A DNA stretch of 64,000 nucleotides, taken from contig NC_061080.1 in NCBI RefSeq assembly GCF_021917145.1, positions 1,028,497-1,092,496 on the forward strand, in the 5' to 3' direction. Position numbers and translations under genes: made by a program. Below, in pieces: positions 36,712 to 48,584 of this stretch; within the stretch, counting starts at the first letter, position 1, and the number at the start of each line of letters is the position of its first letter. Origin of the DNA: Hypomesus transpacificus (taxonomy: Eukaryota; Chordata; Actinopteri; Osmeriformes; Osmeridae). A model generated the notes under the pieces. That model did not search any database. It was not told where the DNA came from and saw only the letters and a program-made list of their open reading frames with translations.

Positions 36712-39624
36712 TCTCTTTTCTCTTTCTCCGTCCCACTCGCAAACTTAATTCTCTCGCCGTCTGTTCATCTCTCTATCCATCCGTCTCTCCACCTCCCACG
36801 GCCATCCGGAGAAGTGGGTCATTGTGATGGAGCCGTGGCTGGAGCAGAAGGACAAGCACCCCCAGGTCTGGAGGAGGGCCCGTCCCTGCCCCCTTATCTC
36901 CCCCTGGAGAGGTGGAGCAGGAGGAGGGAGAGGAAGACAAAAGAAGGTTGAGGCGACGAAGGTGCCAGTCGAGGTATCGCCGACAAGATGGACGACGGCG
37001 GTAAGGATGAGAGCAATCGGGGGGGGGGGGGGGCGAAGACAATGGAGACGATGCTGGCGAGGGCGGCGGCGGTGGCAATGGCTGCGAACGAGGATGACGC
37101 ATTCTCCCTTCCCACCCCCCTGCCTTCTGCTGCCGTGCAGTCCAAGCAGTGAGCAAGGACGTTCCGGCATGCTCCGTGATTCAAAGCTTTTTTTCCAGCC
37201 GAACACGTGACTTCCGTCGATTGTTCCGGAACACCGAGGGATATTCTGCGACACCACAGGTCAACCCCCCCCCCCCCCCCCCCCCCCCCAACGGCAGGTG
37301 GAATCGTGCACCTGAAAGTAGGTGACATTCTCGGTCGCTCAGGCTTCATTTCCTCCCAGCCAGGCGCCTGGGCAACAGGGCCTTTGCCCGCGGCCGACCA
37401 TCGCTTGCGTCACTCCCTTCGTACATGGGTCACGCGTTTGGTCCACACCCTGAAAACAGCAGTGTGAATGATAAACAAAACCCCCCCAAAAAATGGACAC
37501 AATGAAAAGGCAGCAGTCCGACTTGGCGATAGCGAGCGCATTAGCATGATAAGCAGACTGGAGCGATGACTCAGCTGACAAGTCTCTTTAATGGAGGAGA
37601 AAAAAACCCTGAAATGATTGTTCTGAACGGCCTGAGCTCGATAAGGGCTGGGTGATACCTTCATGTGTTTTTCTAGGTCAAGTCCTGCAAAGGCTACAAG
37701 TGTGCACAGTCATACTTTCATCTCCACCGGGACCTGAAATCATTTGCATCATTAACCTAATGCATAGATTCTGATACCTTAATGATAGCAGGTTAGAAGA
37801 AGCCTCATATCGGCTGTTGAGGTGAAGTGATTCAAATTTGGACATGTTTATGTATTTGACGGGGTTAACGTGAAAAAGACAAATGGGGTTGTTTAGTGGG
37901 CGGAACAATATGTAGGGCAGATATCTAGGCCAAATTGTGAAATGGCACCAACACAGAGATTAACACCCTGATTTTACACACAGCCACACACACACACACA
38001 TACCTACAACAGGCTCTGATGATAGTATCAATGTGGGATTCTGAGGGTGCTTAAATGTTTTCAAGCATTTTTCTTGTTCTGGTCACAAACCCAAACATAT
38101 ATACACGTGGCTGTGAAAAAGTGAGTGAAGCTTAAAAACTACCCATCAATTTCTGTCTTCTGATGTTTTCATTGTTGACAGGGTGTATATTCTGTCCAGT
38201 CTGTCCTTCTTGCCCTCTTGGCATGGATGACGGGGAGGTGGGGGGGGGGGGGGGGGGGGGGTGACCTTACTAGATGGCTGTTAATGCTGTCACTGCCTGC
38301 AAGCATAATAGACTGAACAAGTTCAGCTCCCAAATCAGAGACCTTAACAGCTTATTCATCAGGCCCTGAAGGATTGCATCATCAACAACAACAACAGTAG
38401 CAGCACACTACAGTTCGTCATCCTGGCTGCGTGACTGAGAGGCTATGACGACATGCTGCACCTGTGCCTGGTCTGGAACTGGAATCTCGCTCCTTCCGGA
38501 ACGTTCCGGCTTGGTTCTTGTTTTGTTTTTCTTTCCGGCTGTGCGCACACGCCACCTTGTCGCACATCCCCTGTGGCGGAGAGATGTGACAGGTTCAACA
38601 AGATGAGGCGTGGCTGATCTCTTTCTGTTGGTCTTTGCTGAGGTTGATGAGAAACGAAAGGCCATCTGACCGCTGCTGAGTCACACGTTTAGACCCAAAC
38701 TCCCAAACACTAGGACATACACACACACACGCAGACGCCAAACACACCTACACACACACACACCAACCTCCTGTCGGCGGTGTGTGTGTGTGTGTTGTGA
38801 GAGCACGTCCCACAGAGCCTGCACTCTGCTCGTCTCCCGTCCGTAAATATCTCGGCTTGGCTCCGTTCCAGACGCAAATCGATTGCAAACAGGATACATT
38901 AATCCTTCCACATTTGAATTCCCTCCAACAAGTGTGAGTCACTGGGTTCAGTTGTCAGGTCTGTAGATTGCCTTGTTTGTTTTTCTTTCTTTGAGCCCAC
39001 CATGAAAATATTGTGCCATTCAGATGAGACATGCAAGATAATGTTGCACAAGAGCTTCCACTGTCAGAACTTGGGCATCGTATTATTAGATAACGCTCCA
39101 GTCTTTCTGAGCTGGAACATACATTTGTTGTCTTTGTGATTCAAGCCATGTAGAAATATTTAGCAGCCGTGGTTACAGCTTTCGTGAAAAGGTCATGGCT
39201 AATCACCAAACCGAATTAGCAGGATATTATCAAATCTTCTTCCCTCAATCTCATTCACCCATAGACCCACAGCAGTCTAGTTTAAAAGCTGAATGTTTGA
39301 GGGAGATTATTATTCTTATCAAGTCTTACCCAATTCCCACATTTACATAAGTGCCAGCGAGTCACATCCATCCATGGCTGCTATTAAAGTATATCAACGC
39401 TCAAAGGATTTCTGACATCTCATGATGTTGTTTCCCCTGGATGGTTGGGGCAGAGCTGTGGGGTGTGTGCACAGCGGAGAGCTGCTGTTTGTTGATTGTG
39501 CCTCAGAGACAGAGTTTTCTCTAACCCGGTGAGGCGGAGCACATGTTGTCACGGTATGGGGGAGTGGGGGGGCTTGGGGGGGCTCGGGGGGGTGTTGGAA
39601 GTCTCACACACTTTTCTATCTCAC
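36712..39624. other. Intergenic, GC-rich block then unique AT-rich block
   Basis: 36820-37320 is CpG- and homopolymer-rich (15 G at 37019, 25 C at 37265). 38240-38261 is 22 G. About 38960-39300 is repeat-free AT-rich sequence with TAAT-type words, a plausible enhancer-like segment. I support no coding exon. Confidence 0.4.
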
Positions 39625-39865
39625 ACAGATACACACACACACAATCTCTCTCCGTGTTTGACATGCATACATATTCTAACACCAACACATGATAACATGT
39701 TCAGACACACACACACACAATCTCTCTCTGTCTTTGACATGCATACATATTCTAACACCAACACATGATAACATGTTCAGACACACACACACACAATCTC
39801 TCTCTGTCTTTGACATCCATACATATTTTAACACTAACATATGATAACATGTTCACACACACAAA
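39625..39865. repeat. 76-bp minisatellite, about three copies
   Basis: Units contain (AC)n, AATCTCTCTCTGTCTTTGAC and ACATGATAACATGTTCA, starting at an exact 76-bp spacing (AATCTCTC at 39643, 39719 and 39795). The unit includes the 10-bp inverted pair GATAACATGTTC. Confidence 0.9.
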
Positions 39866-40870
39866 CTCGTCTCTCAACCTGTCACCTAGCAGGAAGTGGC
39901 AGCTCAATAAGACCTGACACTGTGAGGGCCGTTGCTTGTGTTCTCAACTGTCTGGGTGGAGAAGGAGACAAAAATGTGTTCCTGCATCACCCACCGTCAA
40001 TTACCGTCAGCTTCCCTCTGACGAGACACGGCCACGTGCAAGTCAGACACTGGGGTCAGGCAACAAGTCTTTATCCCACGTTGGAAACGTTTCCCGGGGA
40101 AGGGAGCACAGAGGGCTGGGCTGCGGAGCGGAGGCCGTCTCTGTTTTGACGAGCGCAAAGTAGAGCAGGGAGAGACACGAGGAAAGGGGGGGGGGGGGGG
40201 GGCTGAGGACGCCTTCAGGACACAAAGCCTTAGCTGCGTTACGATGGAAAAAGTAAAAGGGGGGAGACTGTCTGGGCGCACGTCAAGACCCGGTGGCGTT
40301 GGTCTCTTCAGGCGCCGAATCGCAGACCAAGGAAAAGAGGAGAGGAAAAAGGAGAACAAACTGAGCCGCGAGGAAGGCAGACAGCTCGACTCATAAACCC
40401 CCCCCACACACACACACACACACACACACACGGGACAGGAGGCACAAGGGCTTGGTTTAAGCGTCAGATGTCTCTAAATAAGAAGTATGTGTGTGACAGG
40501 AAGGGAGGTGAGAGGTGAAATAGACACACACGCACAAGAAATGACAGAGACAAAGCGCTATGCAAAGCTGTTTGCGTGGTACAAAATAAAAATAGCCGTG
40601 AATCACTGATAATTGCAACGTTAAATACAGCAGGGAACAGGGAACGGCGGTGAACCAGACTGTCTCTGCTCCGCACATCCGTGACCGGCCGTGATTAGCG
40701 TGCCATAATGTGGATTAACACCGATGCCAGTCGGAATTCTCGCACCAGACAGGGAAGGATGTGTTTGTTTTCCCAGCCAATAGCGCGTGTGATGCAGCTT
40801 CCCCCCACGGAAGGGACGACCCATAAAGCCATGATCTCGCTGTATTTCCTGATGTGAGATGTGAGATGAT
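39866..40870. other. Intergenic, no gene seen
   Basis: Includes 17 G at 40186-40202 and (CA)n at about 40406-40430. No recognisable exon. Confidence 0.5.
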
Positions 40871-41060
40871 ATTTACATTTAGTCATTTAGCAGACACTCT
40901 TATCCAGAGCAATTTACTGTAAGTACAGGGACATTCCCCCGACGCAAGTAGGGTGAAGTGCCTTGCCCAAGGACACAACGTCATTTGGTGTGGCCGGGAA
41001 TCGAACTGGCGACCTTCAGATTACTAGCCCGATTCCCTAACCGCTCAGCCACCTGACACC
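40871..41060 (-). mobile_element. tRNA-derived SINE with L2-like tail, copy A
   Basis: On the minus strand it runs from a tRNA-like head (GGTGGCTGAGCGGTTAGGGA, then CAGTTCGATTCCCGGCC) through a conserved body (CTTGGGCAAGGCACTTCACC) to a tail ending GTCTGCTAAATGACTAAATG. Three further copies lie in the window. Confidence 0.85.
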
Positions 41061-44000
41061 TGAGATTAACCTGTGGATTGCCGCCGCAATGCCGATGGCC
41101 AAAACATTTCGCCTTGTTGACATGTTCACCCTCCAGCACGCACTTTTCCACATTCAGGCCTGGAAGCCATGTTGGATATCGTGTGAACATTTGGAAGGTG
41201 CCCAAGTAGCAGTAAGGCCACAGAGGATAGATTTTCCATGCTCGGAATATTTCTTTCCAGTCAGATGGACGGATGTGTGACCAAAGACATGGACAGGCTC
41301 GTTGTGGATTAAGTAAGAGTTCATGACTGTATCTAATCCATTCCATTGATTTCTAGTCATCTATGTTTCAGCCAGCAGCTATGTTAGTGGTGCACAAGTG
41401 GGGCACTGCTAATCCTCACACAGCAGTGTGTCTGCTGCTGCCCTCAAACAGGCACTCGTGCTACTGTATTACGCTACGTCAAGGTACAGCAAGAAGCCAG
41501 TGGCAACTCATCTCTACGAGTATTCTTGGATCACACCTCCTGTACAGCAGAATGGTCCAAAAACGTCAAAACGTATCAGCCAGCGTCTCTTCTGATCAGT
41601 ACAATGAACAAAAGTTATGCAAATAGGCTAAGTGTGTTTGTATTTGTCTTTCTCTGTCGGATATCAACGTTGTCATCTCGGGGGGGGGGGGGGGGGGGGG
41701 GGGGGGAGCGCCTGTGTTCCTCCCAGGCCATCCGACACAGATCGAGGGGGGGGGGGGGGACACACGAGGGGGCTCCGACTACAGGCTGGCAGTCGCAGCG
41801 CCTGAGAGAGCCTGGGCTTCGACGTCGACACAGCTCCGCTATTAATAGGTCCCGTATTCCCCTGTATAGCAGGCCTCGGGAGCCACGGTCACTTTCCATT
41901 AGGGACCCTCCAACTGATGCCAGCTGCTGATAGATGGGGATCGGGCCTGACCTCGGTCTGACAAAACACCGACTAGCTCTAAGCTTGTCCTGATTTGACG
42001 TTCTCGCCGTTGGACTCCCGAAAACGGAAGATGGATTCAGTGTCGGTTTAGGATGACAATGATGATTGGGATTATGGACAAACTTGGTATTCAAAAGGTC
42101 AGGGGTTACAAAAGCGCTACCACATTTCAAATATCCGATCACCAATGTGGAGGGAGGTTTCAGAAAGCGCTGTTTAGTTGTCGAGGAACATTCAAAAGGC
42201 CGACGGCTTCAATTGATACATTTTCGATTGATTGACTATCATCGTGATTGACATCGTGCCGTCGTATCGTGTTTGAGGAAACCCGTCGCTGTTTAAATCA
42301 GCACTCACATGCGACCTGAAGGGAATGAACGTGTCACTCTGCAGAGCCTGTGAGTTCTGAAGGGCCCCAGGAACCAGCCCTTTGTGAGGAACCCCTGAAC
42401 CACAAAAGACAAGGAGCCGAAGGGCAATTAGTGAGGATAAAAAACATGCAACAGCAGGAGACGGGGTTTCTGAACAGCACACACACTCACAGGAGAGCCC
42501 AGCAAGAATGGAAATGAAGATGAGGGAATATTAAGTCTTGTTAGTGATTCAAGGCTTGCTCTGTGCTCCGTGTCACGTTCTACAGAGAAAACAAGCCGAA
42601 GTCTTTGGATTATGAGGGGTGAACTGACAATGATGTCCCTGTGTCAATGAGGGGGTTCTGGGTCGGCCAACACAGTTTTCAGGGCGGTGATGATGCGTAC
42701 TGCATGTTACAAAACTCTGGGTCTTGGACGACCTTATAAGTGCACAGTGACATGAGAATGGATGGTCATACTGGAAGAAAAAAAATCTTTCAATTACAGG
42801 AATGATATTCTAGGAAAGAATATTCTGGCAATTTACAAGACTTGACATGGACACGTATGGGTTGCCAATACCCTGGGTCATGGCAGAACGTCCTTAGCGA
42901 TCATCCTGCCTGCACAAATTCAGAATATTCTATGAAAAATCCAAAAAAAATTCCACAGCGGGGAATATTAAGCACAACCCCAAAACTGAATTTATTCGTG
43001 CCTAGTTTATTCCGATAAGACACAATGTTCCTCGTTGACGTGTGGCGCTGCCAGACACAGACGACTCCTGGGAAGGAGAGGAGAGACGAGGAGGGGGTGT
43101 GTGGGGCACGGTACCTTGTCTCAGGGGGCTCTTGGTGAGTTCACTCTGGCGTCGACGGAGCGGTGACAGCCACACTCGGTGAGGCATGCTCCTCCCGAGG
43201 GAAATGTAGACGGGATCAGACTCTTTCGTACGGCTCGACTCTGACAGAGGAGCGCCTGTCCAAAACTACTGGAGGCAATGCATCACATTTGACGACATGC
43301 GGATTTTGCCTTTCTGTGATTCGTTTTTTGGGGTATTTTTTCAGCGGCGTACAACGTCCAAAGACAAGGTCAACCCAAAAACAAAGCGTCACAGATTGGG
43401 AGATGAATCAGAGGGTGTTCGTTTTTCAAGCCGTCAATCCCACAACAACATATTGTAACAATACACTTGCTTTGGAAGTGCATCTAGCTGGAGCCTGTTG
43501 CTCACGGTACACCCATCACTGTTGCTGCGATAAGCCTCATTTTACTATGTATCGAGTCATCTCCCCAATCAAGCAGAATTTCCGGCTGGTAATGCCTAGT
43601 ATCGGCATCTCCCTCTGCATGCATTGTGGGCTTTAGGACCCTTTCCAAAGGTCACCTGTCATGGCTTCCCTTGTGGGGGTATCTGGTAATGGAATGCAAA
43701 TGAAAATAGTGGTTATCAACAGAAGTTGCTCTTGTGGAAAGGTTAATCATAATTAGCGTGTGTGGAGGTAGATGTATATATATTATTCTTTAGGGCAAGC
43801 TGTGTAGACAAATATGAGAGTTCTAATTGCCTTTGGTCATTTTCTTTGCAAGTCAATTCCAGAGATCCCCTGAGAAATAATCAAAGCTTTGTAAAGGCTA
43901 CTTTACGTTGTATGCTTTTGTCCCATGTGATGTAGGTTGTCAGCATGCTAAAACTAGAAAATCACGGATAGCTGTTGGTTAAATTGTCAAATGAAACATC

Positions 44001-44187
44001 TCCCCTTCTTGAGAAGAATACGAATGACGTGTAGATGAAAAGACTGCTTTTCCATCTAAAGTAGGTGAATCTGCTTGGAATAATCACCACAGCCCTGCTC
44101 ACACAGCATTTTATGTGCTCCAGTGGCTCTTGTTTATACACTATCACATATCACCTCCTCCCTCCTCAAATCTCTCCCTGTACTCCA
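41061..44187. other. Intergenic upstream of the GTPase gene, no gene supported
   Basis: Carries poly(G) at 41680-41706 and 41746-41759. 43680-44060 is unique AT-rich DNA with TAATCATAATTAG-like homeodomain words at about 43743-43756. It could hold enhancers of the gene at 44665, but that is inference from position. Confidence 0.4.
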
Positions 44188-44340
44188 ATTTGCATGCAGC
44201 CCGGGCATTGGCTGCTCAGACCTCACACTCCAACAAGCTGCTGCATGCTGATTGGCTAGTGCTAGAGGTGGGCATGGAATCCCAGCCATCAAAAACAAGG
44301 ATAAAAGGGAGAGCGCGTGGAACCGCGGAGTCAGACGAGC
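44188..44340 (+). promoter_or_regulatory. Core promoter of the Ras-dva-like gene
   Basis: Seen in order: an octamer ATTTGCAT at 44188-44195, overlapping a CCAAT at 44185-44189; an inverted CCAAT box GATTGGCT at 44250-44257; and a TATA-like ATAAAAGG at 44301-44308. The spacing predicts transcription starting near 44330-44340. The leader probably contains a short intron, donor GA|GTAAGTT at 44508 and acceptor CTTCAG ending at 44624, which would leave an uninterrupted coding exon. The octamer suggests POU-factor input (inference). Confidence 0.6.
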
Positions 44341-44664
44341 AACATTCAACACAAGTTTGAGCCCTGTCTACATCTACACCACCCCCCCAAAAAAACAGAA
44401 CCTCAATACTCTTCGAAATCTCAGATCTCTCCTTCTTCAGCCTTCCTACACTCAGAGTACAGCAGACTGGCTCCTTTGACAAACAAGGGGAAGTTCAGCA
44501 GATACGAGTAAGTTACCATCGCCTTGAGATCGCCAGTATCTGTTTCTGCAGCTGTGACCACAGCCGGGCCACAGAGAGTAACCGACAGAAACCAGTTTCA
44601 GGACTCCTTCTAGACTTCCTTCAGGTTAACCCGACCCCACCAACTCCCCAGCCAAGCTCCCGCC

Positions 44665-45291
44665 ATGTCTCTGGACGTGAAGGAGAAGACCCACGTGCGC
44701 CTCGTGTTCCTGGGGGCGGCCGGCGTGGGCAAGACGGCCCTGATCCGCCGCTTCCTCCAGGACTCGTTCGAGCCCAAGCACCGGCGCACCGTGGAGGAGC
44801 TCCACAGCAAGGAGTACGACATCGGCGGCGTTAAGGTCACCGTGGAGATCCTGGACACCAGCGGCAGCTACTCCTTCCCGGCCATGAGGAAGCTGAGCAT
44901 CCAGAACAGCGACGCCTTCGCCCTGGTCTACGCCGTGGACGACCCCGAGTCCCTGGAGGCGGTCAAGAGGCTCCGCGACGAGATCCTGGAGGTCAAGGAG
45001 GACAAGTACACGCCCATCGTGGTGGTGGGCAACAAGGCGGACTGCGAGGAGAAGCGTCTGGTGGCCAGCGACGACGTGCTGTCCACGGTGGAGCTGGACT
45101 GGAATAACAGCTACCTGGAGGCTTCGGCTAAGGAGAACGCCAACGTGGTGGAGGTGTTCCGGGAGCTTCTGCAGCAGGCCAACCTGCCCAGCCGGCTGAG
45201 CCCCGCCCTGCGCAGACGCAGGGAGACCTTCCCCAAGGACCTGGGCGTCAGGCCCCCTATGAATAAGACCAACAGCTGCGTCGTCTCCTAA
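44665..45291 (+). CDS. Ras-dva-like small GTPase, 208 aa
   Basis: An intact, intronless, GC-rich CDS encodes a Ras-superfamily GTPase. Visible motifs are the P-loop GAAGVGKT (17-24), effector Thr42 in RRTVEE, DTSG (64-67), NKAD (123-126), EASAK (152-156) and a C-terminal CaaX box CVVS (205-208) predicting farnesylation and membrane attachment. The protein keeps the general Ras core but has Ala19 at the position of Ras Gly12 and Ser68 in place of Ras Gln61, so slow intrinsic or GAP-stimulated hydrolysis is expected. The text matches my memory of the Ras-dva family (dorso-ventral-anterior Ras), known from frog and fish development and reported lost in placental mammals. RASD and RERG-type relatives are the main alternatives, but the short N terminus and absence of a long basic C-terminal extension argue against RASD. 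It is convergent with prpsap1. Confidence 0.85.
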   Translation: MSLDVKEKTHVRLVFLGAAGVGKTALIRRFLQDSFEPKHRRTVEELHSKEYDIGGVKVTVEILDTSGSYSFPAMRKLSIQNSDAFALVYAVDDPESLEAVKRLRDEILEVKEDKYTPIVVVGNKADCEEKRLVASDDVLSTVELDWNNSYLEASAKENANVVEVFRELLQQANLPSRLSPALRRRRETFPKDLGVRPPMNKTNSCVVS

Positions 45292-46175
45292 TGGGAGCGG
45301 GGCTGTGACTGAGGCAGAGGGGGGGGGCAGGGGGCTGAGGGGTCGCTGCTCAGTGCCGGTGCTCATGAAACTTTGGAGGAAGGGGGAGGGGTCGTGGTGG
45401 GGGGGGGGGGGGGGACGAGAGACTTGACCGTGTGGGTCCGCGGGAATGAGATGAACTGATTCGGACCTGAGCTCGCATGCGTTCCTGAACACCTTTTGAT
45501 TTCCGTCTGCGTCTCTCGTTGGCAAGTTGTGTGGAAGGAGAAACGTTAGGACAGGCTAGAAGGGTATTGCAAGTGGACTGGGTCCAACCTGATGAGAATA
45601 CACTGCAGGTCTACGAAGAGAGGAGACGAGAGGGGAGGACGATTCTTGTTTACTTGATGTCATGTGTTGCTGCTTATACGGTTAAGATGCTGCTGTTGTT
45701 TAGATCGAGTTTAGATAAATGTACAATAGCTTTTGTATTCTATGGCTGTTATTTTTGCGCATTTGTGCATTGGATGTTTACTTGCAATAAGACGTTGAAC
45801 TGTTGCAAACAGACAAGTGTATCGACCAATTTGTTGAATCAAAAGTGAGAAAAATTTTATTTTATGGGGTATGTTCAAAGTAACTGCTTTAATGTAACAC
45901 TCTGTATCTTCTCATTTGGACATTGATGTATAGCACTGCATAATGTTTACAAAAACCATGAGTTTTAAGATTAATTTTCTACTATAAGCATGACTCAATT
46001 AATGTTTAAAACGTGGGAAATGCAAATGTCTACATGCACTTTTTCTTTTTCAACGTACATGGAAATGTTTTTTTTATATATTTCTTTTTTTACCATGTTT
46101 TATTTTTATGACAATAATGCTTTATTGTGTTATTTTCAAAAGTGTTAATGAAATGTGAACCAAAATGCAAATTAA

Positions 46176-46181
46176 AATAAA
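46176..46181 (+). terminator. Poly(A) signal of the Ras-dva-like gene
   Basis: AATAAA follows an AT-rich 3' UTR of about 885 bp (45292 onward) that includes 16 G at 45399-45414. A GT-rich TGTTTTG lies just downstream. Confidence 0.65.
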
Positions 46182-47535
46182 ACATGAAAAAACGAATTGC
46201 AAAATCTCCAGCTCTTTCTTGCACAAGTGTTTTGACTAATACAGTGTACTAAGTCTCAAGGTTCCTGTGAAACCTTTACATGAGGTGTGGCGACGTCAAC
46301 ACTGATGTCGATGGACCGGGTTGCACCCAAACGGGTCTATTTGACCTTATGAATAACTCCTCAGAGGTAGTAAAATTACTGGCAGAAAATGTTTGTGGTA
46401 TATAGCCATTTTGTTAAAATGATAGAATCGTTTAAATTGTTCATTGAATCATAGCCAACACTTGTTAACTTAATAGAAACATGGATGAATGAACATCGAG
46501 TTGTCTGAATGGTTTAAAAGGTATATTATTATTTTGTAATGTTAATTGTGTACCTCGATTTCTCCCATGAAACTACAAGTGGTATTGATGGCCAAAATGA
46601 ATTATTGTCAACATAAGTTTTTAAATTGAACCAACGTCGCCCTCTAGCGACAGATTCTTTTTCTGCGCGTTGTTATTTTAAACCTTTACACCCTTTAACA
46701 ACCTGTCTACAGCTATTTAATAGAATAAATAAAACTATGCCTATATAAATCGAACTTAAAATGTAACAATTTGTAATCAAACCAAATATGTAGTCTAATA
46801 GGTGGAGCGCATTACTCTTGAGGTGAGCATGTCCTCATTGTGTCACAGTAGTCCTAGACCTAGAGCATTCAAATAAAATCACATGCACAATGCAAATCAG
46901 AGGATCAACTCAGACCTTTTCACCAGTCTGAAAAGGAAAAGCTATAAACATGTCCGAAAACAAGTTAGACTAGGTTTACAAACATAATTGAAAGAATGAA
47001 AGAATAATCGTATTTGGATGACAGCAATGCCAGTGAAAGCCTTCATGTGCTTGACATGCACACCAGGTATCCTCATTTTAGGGTCCAGCACTTTACAATG
47101 TGGTAACACTGGACGGACTATAATACACAATGCTTTCTACACAGCAGTGGTGTCGCAGAGCCCAGGCGCTTCCCCCTCTCTCCATCAGTTTCATTGTTTC
47201 CTGATTTATTTGAGGAAGTGACTTCTTGAACGTTTGCTTTCTGGTTCCTCTTTCTGTCCAGTTAAAACCAACTCTTCCGTACTCCCCTTTCGTCTCTCCA
47301 TATCCATCATGGACACCGAGGGGGAGGTCGTCTGTTCAACTGTCAAAGCAGGTGCGTTGACCTTCACGTTCACATTCTTCACGACACCAAACTTCAGGAT
47401 TGCTCGTTTTTATTTGTAAATGACGCTATTGTGTAGAGGTTTCCACATGGCCGAATGAGAACCTGAGTTTTGAGATGTGTTGTGAAACTGCCATGTGTGA
47501 TGTAGAACAATACACCTTGACGTGAAATGTTTGAC
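46182..47535. other. Intergenic, no gene seen
   Basis: AT-rich unique DNA between the convergent GTPase and prpsap1 genes. No coding or structural feature recognised. Confidence 0.5.
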
Positions 47536-47785
47536 GTATCCTGCCCTGCCTCCTTGACTCGTATCCTGCCCTGGATCCTTGACTCGTATCCTGCCCTGGA
47601 TCCTTGACTCGTATCCTGCCCTGGATCCTTGACTCGTATCCTGCCCTGGATCCTTGACTCGTATCCTGCCCTGGATCCTTGACTCGTTTCCTGCCCTGTC
47701 TCCTTGACTCGTTTCCTGCCCTGGCTCCTTGACTCGTTTCCCGCCCTGTCTCCTTGACTCGTTTCCTGTCCTGGCTCCTTGACTT
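47536..47785. repeat. Ten-copy 25-bp minisatellite
   Basis: Exactly ten contiguous 25-bp units of the type GTATCCTGCCCTGGATCC plus TTGACTC. Copies 2-6 are identical (GTATCC...GGATCC). Copies 7-10 form a GTTTCC subtype with alternating TCTCC and GGCTCC. A minus-strand open frame reads through it as a 25-residue Gly/Gln/Arg-rich periodic peptide, which I regard as fortuitous. Confidence 0.95.
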
Positions 47786-48200
47786 GGTCTAAGCTCCTCA
47801 GCGGCTGATCTAAGAATCCTGAGGCGTTTGGAACAAGTTTAGGGTCCTTGACACATTCCAGCAAAGAACCAATGAAAATGTAGAGTAAAAAAGACATCAA
47901 GACATCCCTCCACTGATACATTACTCTTTAACTTGTAGGGGAATTGTATGATGGAATTGAACCCATTTGGAATGTTTTTTTTCATCTTGTTTCCACTATA
48001 GGGTTGTGGGTCTTCCACTTTCTACTTTTAGCCTGCCACTGCCTGCAGCTGTTATCTCGAGATTGCTGTGATAGCACAGAAATAAATGTAGTTTGTGGTT
48101 ACGAAAAAAAGGTCAGCATGAGAGGGGAACACCAATGTGACAAAGGAGCAGCTTTGGAGATTCAATAATAAACTGATAAGTATTCATCCAAGAGGTTTTT

Positions 48201-48206
48201 TTTATT
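48201..48206 (-). terminator. Poly(A) signal of prpsap1
   Basis: TTTATT on the plus strand is AATAAA on the coding (minus) strand, about 380 bp past the prpsap1 stop codon. Confidence 0.5.
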
Positions 48207-48584
48207 GACCAAAAGCAGATGTGTGTGTGTGCGCTGAGGACCATTGACATACAATACATGAAGCATAGTCGCATACTGTATTTCCCTATCTGTTGCACTG
48301 AAATACCTTTGATGCAAATGAAAGAATTGGCTCAGCAAAAACGGACACTTTACCCCCCCCCCTAGTGTGGTTCTGGCTCATCATATGTAACAGTCAATAT
48401 CTGACATACACACAAAAAAAGGTGAAAAGAAACTAAACACAAATAAAAGGAGAAAAGACAAACAATAAAACAGAACTACGGTCAAAAGATCTTTTTTGTG
48501 ACTTATGTCCTAATTTGGACAAACCCCCTTGGGGCTCCTTGGTCCTTTGTGTGGGTGTGTGTGTGTGTCGTGCATGTTGTCCAC

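Noticed and set aside
44626..45525. 299-codon minus-strand open frame opposite the GTPase gene
   Set aside because: It is the antisense shadow of a GC-rich CDS (few TA-containing stops). Its composition has no domain and the plus-strand motifs are unambiguous.
47536..47785. CRISPR-like array
   Set aside because: The 25-bp units are contiguous with no spacers, and the context is a vertebrate genome. It is a minisatellite.
47394..47921. 175-codon minus-strand open frame with periodic peptide
   Set aside because: The periodicity comes from the 25-bp minisatellite. Flanking sequence shows no coding character.
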